The notes: generated by a model from the letters alone, not told the origin. Shown: positions 1 through 5,770, numbered from the stretch's first letter. The stretch is 8,298 nucleotides of DNA from Fidelibacterota bacterium (GCA_023133185.1 JAGLWX010000003.1:1-8298); one strand, 5' to 3'. Translations and numbers: made by a program.

Positions 1-239
1 AATGGCTTGAGGGTAAAGAGGATGAAATAGAAATCTTTTTCCTGCCGTCTTATTCACCTGAGTTAAATCCAGATGAATACCTGAACAATGACATCAAGCA
101 GGGAATACATTCTAAATCATTATTCAGAAATGAAAAGAGTTTAAAGAAGGGTGTTTTGTCACATATGCGGATGCTGCAGAAAATGCCTAAGCGAGTGATG
201 AATTACTTTGAGCATCCAAAGATTGCATACGCAGCATGA
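1..239 (+). CDS. IS630-family transposase, C-terminal part (cut by window edge)
   Basis: The reading frame whose codons start at position 3 is open from the window edge to TGA at 237-239 and gives the last 78 residues of a DDE transposase. The motif LPSYSPELNPDEYLN is the usual C-terminal signature of IS630/Tc1-like enzymes: the acidic residue after NPD is the third member of the DDE catalytic triad, preceded by the conserved Y-S-P-E-L-N stretch. The tail is basic and helical, as expected. The first two acidic residues would lie left of the window, so I cannot say whether the gene is intact. It is the only gene on the plus strand. The enzyme would cut and join transposon ends at TA dinucleotides. 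The family call is firm; activity is unknown. Confidence 0.88.
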   Translation, partial: WLEGKEDEIEIFFLPSYSPELNPDEYLNNDIKQGIHSKSLFRNEKSLKKGVLSHMRMLQKMPKRVMNYFEHPKIAYAA

Positions 240-269
240 ATTACACAATTAATACCCGCCGGTTTAATA
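240..269 (+). mobile_element. Probable right terminal end of the IS630-type element
   Basis: Directly after the transposase stop comes an A/T-rich stretch with a central CCCGCCGGTTTAATA block, ending near TA dinucleotides at 265-266 or 268-269. IS630 elements normally end within a few tens of bases of the transposase stop and duplicate TA. The left end is outside the window, so the inverted repeat cannot be confirmed. From here to 410 I see only A/T-rich sequence with short palindromes and no gene. Confidence 0.45.
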
Positions 270-410
270 ACGATTTCTTTATTTATACCTATTGCGGGGT
301 TCGGAATTTTATATAACGTATGTGTATGAACAATTGTATATACCCACCCGATTTGGCGGTATAAACGCAATTGTGTTTATTTTCTATTATATATGATGTG
401 TAACCGCTGA

Positions 411-471
411 AATCCGGGCTTCTTGAACCCCGGATTGATTACTACAGAAACGTCGTATCAATCCTTGTTTG
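411..471. repeat. Dispersed repeat R1, copy 1 (two overlapping hairpins)
   Basis: This 61-bp unit matches 3734-3794 with about six substitutions. It holds two palindromes: AATCCGGG (411-418) with CCCGGATT (429-436), and GGATTGAT (432-439) with ATCAATCC (457-464). They share bases 432-436, so they are mutually exclusive. The unit starts 34 bp beyond the stop codon of the minus-strand gene at 505-1038, a position that would suit a 3' end or attenuator role. No clean T-run follows on the minus strand, so a simple intrinsic terminator is not supported. Confidence 0.75.
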
Positions 472-504
472 TTATACTGCTTTTTAACTTATGGAAGATA
501 ACAC

Positions 505-1038
505 TTATTTTAAGGGGTGAATTTTGTGCCATATTGTTGATAACCCTTTACTTCCTATGAAAAGATAGATCCCCAAAGCAAATCGAATCACCACATCGAT
601 AGAATACCCTATAAGTTTCTGACCCATACGCACAGAAAAAACATCTCCCCGATGAATTTTTGAATACGATAATTGAGTAACGATTTCAAACAATTTGGGG
701 AGAGCCCAAACAATAACTAATACCCCAATGATCGAAAAGGCTATAGACTGCATTTCAACTGAAGTAAGTGTCAGGATAACTTTTTCTGATTGGCTATTTG
801 GAAAAATCGTTTTACTTAGTTTGTCACTCCTTTTGATCAGGTAGTAACTCAAAATGAGTAATAGAAGCAATGGAAGGAGGGAACCGGCGACGATTGAAAC
901 TAGACTTGGAAAATATTGAGGGTTAGCAATATAGGAAAATATCATACTTAATGAAAATCGGAGGGTGGAAATAGCAACAATGATGGTATAAACCCCCAGG
1001 ATTTTTAGGGCTAGAGAAAAAACATCTCGTTTTGTCAT
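505..1038 (-). CDS. Four-helix integral membrane protein, unknown function
   Basis: The gene encodes 177 residues with four strongly hydrophobic segments at about 8-35, 46-68, 97-118 and 143-163, separated by short charged loops (KRSDK around 70; KIHRGD around 128). There is no signal peptidase site or recognisable enzymatic motif, and I do not recognise the family. The start is supported by GGAGG nine bases before the ATG. A 35-bp element (1066-1100), shared with the region upstream of the DUF4365 gene, lies just upstream, so this gene probably has its own promoter instead of being read only from the lipoprotein gene 108 bp upstream. Repeat R1 lies just past its stop. The coding call is good; the function is open. 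Confidence 0.75.
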   Translation of the reverse strand: MTKRDVFSLALKILGVYTIIVAISTLRFSLSMIFSYIANPQYFPSLVSIVAGSLLPLLLLLILSYYLIKRSDKLSKTIFPNSQSEKVILTLTSVEMQSIAFSIIGVLVIVWALPKLFEIVTQLSYSKIHRGDVFSVRMGQKLIGYSIDVVIRFALGIYLFIGSKGLSTIWHKIHPLK

Positions 1039-1065
1039 AAAGATTATCCTCCAAAAAGCGGCCTG

Positions 1066-1100
1066 ACATATACTTGAGCAGCTATGCTAAAACCTTTTAC
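1066..1100 (-). promoter_or_regulatory. Shared 35-bp upstream element, copy 1
   Basis: This element matches 5736-5770 at 31 of 35 positions. Both copies end 23-28 bp before the start codon of a minus-strand gene, and those genes are unrelated. It contains a small inverted repeat (TAAAA-N2-TTTTA at 1088-1099) and, on the minus strand, GTATATG, which could serve as a -10 box. Position and conservation suggest a promoter/operator or a mobile boundary sequence; neither is proven. Confidence 0.45.
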
Positions 1101-1146
1101 GTTGTTTATTGTTTCATCTTTCCTATGATATTATTGAAAATATTCT

Positions 1147-2130
1147 TTAATCAATTTTGGTTATAGGGATGTTGCGAAATTCAACTTTAAATCCCCGGTA
1201 CTCACATAGTATCTGTAGCAGGGCAATTTTCGTAGCGTTGGAAGAGACGTTTTCAAAATAGAGTTCTGTCGAAACCGATAATCCTGCGATGATTTTCTTC
1301 ATTGCTCCGCTATACTGACTGAGCCCCTTGATTTTGTGATATTCATTCCCAAATTTTACAGCGGAAATTACATATTCATTTCCCGCACCATCATATATTT
1401 TTGTCATATACTGCCACCCGTATGTAATATGGAAATCTTTATCATCTTCCATTGTATTTGTTACGATAAGATGACAAACTACAGTTCTGTTAGACATCTC
1501 GCATTTTACAAGTTCAATTTTAAAGCCCTCTTTTTCTACCGTTATATTTTGATGTGCTGCTTGCTGACTTTCTTTTGCTACAATATTAGTTGACACAACA
1601 GCCTGTGCCATTAATTTCCTGACAACATCGTCTTTGAATATTTTTACAGATGCCACAGAAAATATTTTGCCGGTTTCTGTTGATATCAGACGAGCATTCA
1701 CTTTAACGCTATTTCCTAAATCAGTGACACTTCCGGAAGCAATAGCATCAACACCTAAAATCTTACCCAACTCTCTTGCGGAACTTTCGTCAACTAATCC
1801 TGAAAGATTTAATTGGTGCTCATTTAAAACCTTATTTAGCAATTGCCTTTCAATCACTTCAAATTTATTTGTCAGGTATAGTCGGGTAATCAATTCTTCT
1901 GCAAGGTATTGACCGAACTCGGTTATTTGCCCCTGCAGATTTGAAAATTCGATAATCGCAATTTTGGATTTTTGATTTTGTGATAGGTCTGATACAATTT
2001 GACCGACTAAATTCTCTAATTGAGAATCCAATGTCTCCGGACCTTTCGTGGCTATTTGCTCCTTTTGTCCGGCACAGCCCCAAAATACAATTATCAAAAT
2101 AAATACAATAAAAAGATTCATTTTCTTCAT
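1147..2130 (-). CDS. FlgO/CsgG-like outer-membrane lipoprotein
   Basis: I place the start at the ATG at 2130, giving 327 residues: it has AAAGGA seven bases upstream and begins directly with a signal peptide. An in-frame ATG at 2160 would put ten polar residues in front and overlap the previous gene. Residues 1-19 form a lipoprotein signal (MKK, hydrophobic core, VFWGC); Cys19 would be lipidated and Ala at +2 favours the outer membrane. Residues about 35-175 resemble the FlgO/CsgG-type fold (KIAIIEF, then FEVIERQLL, then LGVDAIASGSVTDLG and VNARLIST). Residues about 195-327 are a beta-rich domain that looks like the DUF4352-type immunoglobulin-like modules seen in other lipoproteins. It starts 13 bp after the stop of the membrane-protein gene, so the two are probably co-transcribed. 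Family members help build or gate envelope assemblies; the precise role here is unknown. Confidence 0.8.
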   Translation of the reverse strand: MKKMNLFIVFILIIVFWGCAGQKEQIATKGPETLDSQLENLVGQIVSDLSQNQKSKIAIIEFSNLQGQITEFGQYLAEELITRLYLTNKFEVIERQLLNKVLNEHQLNLSGLVDESSARELGKILGVDAIASGSVTDLGNSVKVNARLISTETGKIFSVASVKIFKDDVVRKLMAQAVVSTNIVAKESQQAAHQNITVEKEGFKIELVKCEMSNRTVVCHLIVTNTMEDDKDFHITYGWQYMTKIYDGAGNEYVISAVKFGNEYHKIKGLSQYSGAMKKIIAGLSVSTELYFENVSSNATKIALLQILCEYRGFKVEFRNIPITKID

Positions 2131-2143
2131 GATAGATCCTTTT

Positions 2144-2845
2144 TTATTTGTAAAAGACATAGTTCCTGAGAAAGTTTATTAGCGCTCTAACTGGAATAAT
2201 TCCCACATTAAAGCCGAAATAAGTTATCATAAGAATAAATGCAATCGAAGAGCCTACCATATTTTGTTTTACCTCAGTCTTTCCATCCTTATATCGAACC
2301 CTGTACGAGAAATCTGAATTAATTAAGGAAGTAATCATACCCCACCCAAATTTGCTTGATGCTTTACCTAATCTAAATTTAGAATTTCGTCTATCTACTA
2401 ACCAACGCGGAGCGCGGGAAGTAAAATAATAAGCAAAAGCCCCTCCAATAAACCAAGCAATAATTTTTCCTAATGAAATAATCGCATCACCTACTGGCTC
2501 GCCATGAAAAGCAGCGCTGATTAATGCTAAACCGGGAAGTGCAACAATCAGCGATACCACAACTGTGCCAATAATTACCATTTTTGATCCATCAAAATGT
2601 CTCTTTTTCCAAACCCTAATCCAGTCTTCTAATTCTTTGATCCATTGGAGCGATTGCTCATCTTTTGGATTTAAATCTTTTGCTTTTTGCAGCCATGTTA
2701 TTGAATCATTCAGCTGCATTTTTGATGTTGGTTCTTTCAGTTGTCGCTCTTGATCAATAATCGTGTAGCAAGCCCATGCCTTATTGATATAATCTGCTAC
2801 CTGATGATTCACAGAGCCCTCTTGGTTAATTTGTTCCTCAGACAT
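2144..2845 (-). CDS. Helical-repeat plus transmembrane protein, partner of the lipoprotein
   Basis: The best start is the ATG at 2845, with GGAG five bases upstream; a GTG at 2851 lies too close to that site. The product is 233 residues. Residues about 15-75 form an amphipathic TPR-like helical pair (A-W-A-C-Y, then the SITWLQKAKDLNPKDEQ segment, typical of a TPR helix). Hydrophobic segments follow at about 88-112, 122-142 and 198-218, with a basic loop (RAPRWLVDRRNSKFRLGK) between the second and third. I do not recognise a named family. It is the first gene of a tight pair with the FlgO/CsgG-like lipoprotein, which suggests an inner-membrane and outer-membrane partnership. The integron-like attC site lies 64 bp upstream of the start, so the promoter must lie within or near 2846-2908 or in the cassette. 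Confidence 0.72.
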   Translation of the reverse strand: MSEEQINQEGSVNHQVADYINKAWACYTIIDQERQLKEPTSKMQLNDSITWLQKAKDLNPKDEQSLQWIKELEDWIRVWKKRHFDGSKMVIIGTVVVSLIVALPGLALISAAFHGEPVGDAIISLGKIIAWFIGGAFAYYFTSRAPRWLVDRRNSKFRLGKASSKFGWGMITSLINSDFSYRVRYKDGKTEVKQNMVGSSIAFILMITYFGFNVGIIPVRALINFLRNYVFYK

Positions 2846-2908
2846 TTTCACTCCTTTTTTAAATATATCACATTTTCTATTAAAAATTAATAATTAGAAG
2901 CACAGGTA

Positions 2909-2980
2909 GGATAACGTCGGCGCTTCAGCCGAGCGCTATCGGTTTCTCCCGGCGCGCGGCGGCGGAAGCGCGTGTTAGGT
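2909..2980 (-). repeat. attC: attC-like recombination site (integron cassette 3' end)
   Basis: Read on the minus strand, the site opens with ACCTAAC (2980-2974), an exact RYYYAAC core, and closes with GTTATCC (2915-2909), which keeps the obligatory GTT. In between is a G+C-rich imperfect palindrome: GCGCTTC (2920-2926) pairs with GAAGCGC (2965-2971), then an A/G mismatch, then GCCG (2928-2931) pairs with CGGC (2960-2963). Spacers of two and four bases separate core and stem, as unpaired spacers do in attC. The length of 72 bp is within the usual attC range. The stop codon of the ParB-like gene lies inside the first core, which is typical of cassettes. Its base composition stands out sharply from both flanks. 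Confidence 0.65.
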
Positions 2981-3390
2981 GGAAACTTCGTATGAAAGAT
3001 CGTTTGGATATACATCCTTGAAATCCGGTTTCGGGTCTTCATCGAATTTGACTGCTTCTATCGTTTTTCTCCCTTCCAATAGAGCTTTTGCGACTCGATG
3101 CATGCCATCCATAACGCGGCCGTCGGATGACAGGATTATTGGGCAACTTAAATTCGTCTCTTCTACCAACCGCATATGCTCCACAATTGCCCGGCATGTC
3201 GGTTTATCGTTCTTGTCACCAAACCAAAAAGTCTCATCGAGTTCACGAATGGAATCGAGGCTTACCCGCTGTCGTTCAAAGTTCTTCGTCAATTCTACTA
3301 AGCGGTTAATGTCCCACGCGAAATAACCTTTTATAGAAGGACGAAAATGATATTGCTTCCTCATTGCAAACCACCATATTTCACACCTAA
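2915..3390 (-). mobile_element. Putative complete integron gene cassette (476 bp)
   Basis: On the minus strand, GTTAGGT (3391-3385), a perfect GTTRRRY core, lies 21 bp before the start of the ParB-like gene. The attC after the gene opens with ACCTAAC, the exact complement of that core. This is what a cassette requires: on excision G2915 would join TTAGGT and give an attC with fully complementary outer cores. The mismatched right core (GTTATCC) is then simply host or neighbour sequence after the crossover. The segment is visibly richer in G+C than the flanking genes. No second attC precedes 3391 and no integrase is in the window, so insertion at a secondary G-TT site, or a relict, is likely. 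Confidence 0.58.
2975..3364 (-). CDS. ParB/sulfiredoxin-like small protein, cassette-borne
   Basis: The gene encodes 129 residues. The core resembles the ParB N-terminal (ParB/Srx-like) fold: VSLDSIRELDETFWF (35-48) as the first strand and helix, PIILSSDGRVMDGMHR (75-90) with the D-G-x-H-R motif that in ParB-like proteins forms the nucleotide or phosphate pocket, then VAKALLEGRKTIEAVKF. It is much shorter than chromosomal ParB and lacks a helix-turn-helix domain, so a role in chromosome segregation is unlikely. I recall stand-alone proteins of this type as common hypothetical genes in integron cassettes, but cannot check here. The start is the ATG at 3364, with GGTGG six bases upstream. Its first ATGA overlaps the stop of the 63-residue frame. 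The stop TAA lies inside the attC core. The function is unknown. Confidence 0.8.
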   Translation of the reverse strand: MRKQYHFRPSIKGYFAWDINRLVELTKNFERQRVSLDSIRELDETFWFGDKNDKPTCRAIVEHMRLVEETNLSCPIILSSDGRVMDGMHRVAKALLEGRKTIEAVKFDEDPKPDFKDVYPNDLSYEVST

Positions 3391-3552
3391 CGGCAAATTC
3401 ACCGGCAACAAGGGCTCGATGACTTCGGTCACGTCAAAATCCCTACCCTTATTGTCCGGTGGAATGACTTGTTGAACTAAGCCGCAAACGGGAACCCATC
3501 GGTAAAACAACAGAATAATTCTCTTCTTTAATATCCCTGTCAGTCTTTCCAT
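3361..3552 (-). pseudogene. 63-residue chimeric frame, probable interrupted gene
   Basis: This frame starts at an ATG inside dispersed repeat R2-A (3550-3552) with no convincing ribosome site. Its first 25 or so residues are simply repeat sequence. Residues from about 28 onward (VIPPDNKGRDFDVTEVIEPL) look like genuine protein but match no family I know. The frame crosses the proposed cassette boundary at 3390/3391 and then ends four bases into the ParB-like gene. If the cassette is removed, the frame continues across the repaired junction as L-S-Y-L-C-F and stops at TAA (2894-2896). I therefore read it as the remains of a small gene hit by the repeat at its 5' end and the cassette at its 3' end. 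A real short gene coupled to the ParB-like gene is the alternative. Confidence 0.4.
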
Positions 3553-3682
3553 CTTATTTTAATCTACTGATTTTCAGCGGAAATTACACAAAAAAAGAAA
3601 GGAAAGACATGATATTTCATCCCCGCCTGCGTCGGGCAGGCAAACCCTACGTTGCACGATCAGGTGCGAAAGATTGGTTCAA
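3473..3682. repeat. Dispersed repeat R2, copy A
   Basis: The unit begins GTTGAACTAAGCCGC and contains the landmarks GGTAAAACAA, CTGTCAGTCTTTCC, a GCGGAAATTACACA block, GAAAGACATG, a GCCTGC-N5-GCAGGC hairpin (3625-3641) and GATCAGGTGC. The same landmarks recur in order at 4476-4677, and the first half at 5796-5906. No reading frame is conserved between copies. The first arm hairpin seen in the other two copies is degenerate here. It overlaps the start of the 63-residue frame, and another AACTAAGCCGC lies at its right end (3682 onward). Confidence 0.75.
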
Positions 3683-3733
3683 AACTAAGCCGCTTCGTAG
3701 CAGTTCGCTTAATATGACATACATTGTCGCAGT

Positions 3734-3794
3734 ATTCCGGGCTTCTTGAACCCTGGATTGATTGCAACAGAAACGTCGTGTCAATCCTTATTTG
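3734..3794. repeat. Dispersed repeat R1, copy 2
   Basis: This is the second copy of the 61-bp unit at 411-471. The stem TCCGGG (3736-3741) with CCTGGA (3752-3757) contains one G-T wobble, and GGATTGA (3755-3761) pairs with TCAATCC (3781-3787); the two share bases again. Substitutions relative to copy 1 mostly leave pairs or wobbles intact. Like copy 1 it lies just downstream of a minus-strand gene, here 20 bp past the antitoxin stop, and in the same orientation relative to that gene. Confidence 0.75.
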
Positions 3795-3814
3795 ACTCTT
3801 TTTTATGAAAAATA

Positions 3815-4090
3815 TCAGGACTTTGTAACAAGTCTGCCACTGATATATTTATGTAAAATACTTGATATTAACGTTTGATAGGGAAGACCTTCCTCAGCAG
3901 CCCGTCTTTTGATTTCGATTATATCTCTCTCAGATATACGAATATTCACGCGTTTGTTTTTCTGAATAGTATATCTGGCGGATTCCCGGAGGATTTTTTT
4001 TCGTTGATTAAAATTAGGATCAGAAATCCATTCATCATTTTCAAAGGAAGTTAAAATATCTTGCTCTTCTTTATTAAGATTATTATTCAT
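3815..4090 (-). CDS. Ribbon-helix-helix (CopG/BrnA-type) antitoxin
   Basis: The gene encodes 91 residues. The C-terminal part has the RHH pattern: strand KRVNIRIS (46-53), helix ERDIIEIKRRAAEEGLP (54-70), and a second helix YQTLISSILHKYISGR (71-86). The N-terminal half (DILTSFENDEW) resembles CopG-type antitoxins that wrap their toxin. The start codon overlaps the toxin gene by eight bases, and AGGAGG sits five bases upstream inside toxin codons, so translation should be strong. In BrnTA-type modules the antitoxin neutralises the RNase toxin and dimers repress the shared promoter; the inverted repeat between -35 and -10 upstream of the toxin is a fitting operator. Family assignment is by pattern only. 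Confidence 0.85.
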   Translation of the reverse strand: MNNNLNKEEQDILTSFENDEWISDPNFNQRKKILRESARYTIQKNKRVNIRISERDIIEIKRRAAEEGLPYQTLISSILHKYISGRLVTKS

Positions 4091-4364
4091 TGTTACCTCC
4101 TAAATATTTCTTAGTCGCTTTCCGACTTGGAATAATAGTTTTTAAATACCTTTCAGTTTCATTTTCGATATATGGCACAAGATAGATATAGTCATTAATA
4201 TTAACAGCCATAATTCTTTGATTTGGATACTTTTTTTGATTTGGATGAGATGTATCATCAACTAAACAACCATAATCGATGTAAAAAAGGATATCTTCAA
4301 AGCATATACCCCGGTTTTCTTTTAGCCATAAGTTTTTTTCATTATTCCAGTTAAATATTTTCAT
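4083..4364 (-). CDS. BrnT-like ribonuclease toxin
   Basis: The gene encodes 93 residues. The opening F-N-W-N-N-E-K-N (4-11) and C-F-E-D (21-24) correspond to the F-x-W-D-x-x-K and F-E-D/E positions of BrnT toxins, and the end KTIIPSRKATKKY (75-87) matches the R-I-I-S-A-R-x-A-T-x-x-E/Y block that carries family catalytic residues. The middle (QRIMAVNINDYIYLVPYIE) is the expected beta sheet. It is first in a toxin-antitoxin operon, the order usual for BrnTA. There is no ribosome site; a promoter places transcription start at or next to the AUG, so the toxin may be translated from a leaderless message. BrnT acts as an mRNA endonuclease that halts growth; activity of this divergent member is inferred. 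Confidence 0.78.
   Translation of the reverse strand: MKIFNWNNEKNLWLKENRGICFEDILFYIDYGCLVDDTSHPNQKKYPNQRIMAVNINDYIYLVPYIENETERYLKTIIPSRKATKKYLGGNNE
4096..4101 (-). promoter_or_regulatory. Strong antitoxin ribosome binding site inside the toxin gene
   Basis: AGGAGG lies five bases before the antitoxin ATG and is made from the toxin codons for Leu-Gly-Gly near its C-terminus. It contrasts with the lack of any such site before the toxin. Confidence 0.8.
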
Positions 4365-4370
4365 AAGGTA

Positions 4371-4399
4371 AATATATTACAATGTGTGCATTATGTCAA
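4371..4399 (-). promoter_or_regulatory. Sigma70-type promoter and operator of the toxin-antitoxin operon
   Basis: On the minus strand TTGACA (4399-4394), a 17-base spacer and TATATT (4376-4371) form a near-consensus promoter. Six bases separate the -10 box from the A of the toxin ATG (4364), so the expected +1 coincides with the start codon. The spacer contains AATG-CACA-CATT (4392-4381), an inverted repeat suited to a ribbon-helix-helix dimer pair. The A/T-rich stretch from here to repeat R2-B at 4476 shows nothing further. Confidence 0.72.
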
Positions 4400-4475
4400 C
4401 ACTTATAGAGTGGTTTTCTATTCCTTAACGATAGATGCTCACTACGGCAGGTAAAAAATCGCATGTGTTTTTGTT

Positions 4476-4677
4476 GTTCAAATAAGCCCGGCAACTGCCG
4501 GGCAGCTCGTCGGTAAAACAATAGATTTAATATTCCTGCCAGTCTTTTCAGTGGAAATTACACAAAAATAAATAAGTGAAAGACATGGCATCACTACAAA
4601 AACGGTTCATCCCCGCCTGCGTCGGACAGGCAACCCCTGCACTCTGATTCTGCGCGATCAGGTGCAAAACCGGTTCG
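4476..4677. repeat. Dispersed repeat R2, copy B
   Basis: This copy has the same order of landmarks as 3473-3682. A perfect hairpin GCCCGGC-AACT-GCCGGGC (4486-4503) stands where copy C has GCCGC-AA-GCGGC and copy A is degenerate. About 24 bp present in A and C after CAGTCTTT are missing here. The second hairpin (4615-4631) has one mismatch. The repeat ends exactly at the stop codon of the two-helix membrane protein (4678-4680), so it fills most of the gap between that gene and the toxin. Confidence 0.75.
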
Positions 4678-5121
4678 TTATGCCTCGTTTTCAATTTCTG
4701 ATTCAGTAATTCTCGCTAAACCCGGTGTGCCGCCTTTAAGTATTGCTTTACGTAACTGGTTTGGAAAATGTACGGGCAGTGTCTCTAAGATCGAGTCTGA
4801 ATATGCTTGATTAATATTAATTCTAATACGTTCAAATGACACCATTTTATAATTATTGGCAGTAAGGTATTGAATTACTTGATCTCTGGCAATTTCTCTT
4901 TCTCGCTGCCGATTAGAGCCAACAAGCATAGCCACTACACCCACTATATAACCAACTAAAACAATACCTAGCGACCAATATTTGGCACAAATACCAAACT
5001 CTAATTTTTCAAGAACCCCTACCCATGCATCAAACACAAATGGCAACAGAAGGAAAGATACAAGAAATAAATCTAAAGGAGATGCATCTTTTAGAGTCTT
5101 TAATATAGTTTTGGGATCCAT
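4678..5121 (-). CDS. Two-helix membrane protein with cytoplasmic C-terminal domain
   Basis: I place the start at the ATG at 5121, with AAGGAG seven bases before it, giving 147 residues. A TTG at 5205 would add 28 residues rich in Pro, Ser and Arg with no domain character. Membrane segments lie at about 15-37 and 48-68. The remaining half is soluble: a charged helix QREREIARDQVIQYLTA, then residues 88-140 that look like a small helical, possibly winged-helix-like, domain (VPVHFPNQLRKAI-type pattern around 115-128). I do not recognise the family. It follows the DUF4365 gene by 115 bp on the same strand, which allows co-transcription. A membrane anchor next to a nuclease-fold protein is a layout seen in some defence modules, but nothing here proves that. 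Confidence 0.65.
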   Translation of the reverse strand: MDPKTILKTLKDASPLDLFLVSFLLLPFVFDAWVGVLEKLEFGICAKYWSLGIVLVGYIVGVVAMLVGSNRQREREIARDQVIQYLTANNYKMVSFERIRININQAYSDSILETLPVHFPNQLRKAILKGGTPGLARITESEIENEA

Positions 5122-5236
5122 TCTCAGTCTCCTTGAGGGGCTAACTCTGGGGTATGGGGTTGCAGAGCAGACAAAGGGAACCAAAAAGCGCCAGTTTTTG
5201 GGCAATTCTTATTCACCCCATTGTTATACAATTTAA

Positions 5237-5713
5237 TCATCTATTTACTGCACCGAGTTTTAAATCTGTAATCTCTCTCACAACTGCTGTTATCTCTTCC
5301 CAATTAATCGAGGATATTCTATTGGATTTAGGGATATGTACTGTAATCGTTTTTTGATTCTCATCCATAGATGCCGTGATTTCTCTCAAAAATACCCAAT
5401 ATGCTTCGCCTTCTGACTCTACATATTTTACGAGCATTACCACTGTCAGCAGCTTTCGAAGATAGTTATAAGTTGAAACCTTTAATGTAATGGTTTCTTT
5501 ATCTTTATCTCCATCGCTTTTCGCTGATGCTTTCAATTGAACAATCAGTTCCAGACCTATTAATTTCCTACCTTCAGTAATGCCAATCTGAAAATCTACG
5601 CCATAATCATTTTGTGGCCTATTGGGAACCCAATCTTGAGGTATTTGATTCCGAAAAAACGTTTCAGATTTCTGTTCAAGAATGTGAGTTTCATGTCTTA
5701 TTGGGAATGCCAC
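5237..5713 (-). CDS. DUF4365-like protein, possible PD-(D/E)XK nuclease fold
   Basis: The gene encodes 158 residues and starts with GTG (5713), supported by AAGGAG seven bases upstream. The N-terminal half follows the DUF4365 pattern: H-I-L-E-Q-K-S-E (10-17), W-x-P-N-R-P-Q-N-D-Y-G-V-D (28-40), and ELIVQLKAS (55-63). In PD-(D/E)XK-like folds Asp40 and the Q-x-K pair Gln59/Lys61 would be the metal-binding and catalytic residues. The rest (VSTYNYLRKL, MLVKYV, AYWVFLREI) matches the family pattern of a helix followed by strands. Such domains occur in many predicted nucleases and defence-island proteins; the target is unknown. A 35-bp element shared with the region upstream of 505-1038 lies just before the ribosome site. 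The full domain appears to be present. Confidence 0.75.
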   Translation of the reverse strand: MAFPIRHETHILEQKSETFFRNQIPQDWVPNRPQNDYGVDFQIGITEGRKLIGLELIVQLKASAKSDGDKDKETITLKVSTYNYLRKLLTVVMLVKYVESEGEAYWVFLREITASMDENQKTITVHIPKSNRISSINWEEITAVVREITDLKLGAVNR

Positions 5714-5735
5714 CGAAATTCTCCTTAAAAGTATA

Positions 5736-5770
5736 ACATATACTTGAGAAGCTACGCTAAAATCTTTTAG
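5736..5770 (-). promoter_or_regulatory. Shared 35-bp upstream element, copy 2
   Basis: This is the partner of 1066-1100, with four differences. On the minus strand it has CTAAAA-N2-TTTTAG (5770-5757), a perfect inverted repeat, and ends in GTATATGT, which together with the following TATAC makes a second small palindrome. It lies 23 bp before the GTG of the DUF4365 gene. Identity between the copies stops abruptly at this end. Confidence 0.45.

Noticed and set aside
2131..2160. Lipoprotein start at 2160
   Set aside because: It would put a polar stretch before the signal peptide and overlap the upstream gene; the ATG at 2130 has a ribosome site and begins the signal directly.
2979..3326. Plus-strand frame opposite the ParB-like gene
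   Set aside because: It is an antisense shadow of a gene with clear domain pattern and cassette-consistent ends.
3795..3814. Intrinsic terminator after the antitoxin
   Set aside because: The T-run here is on the plus strand; on the transcribed minus-strand message it reads as A-rich, and no G+C-rich stem precedes it.
5122..5205. Longer N-terminus for the two-helix membrane protein from TTG at 5205
   Set aside because: The extra 28 residues lack any signal or domain, and the ATG at 5121 has a strong AAGGAG at ideal distance.
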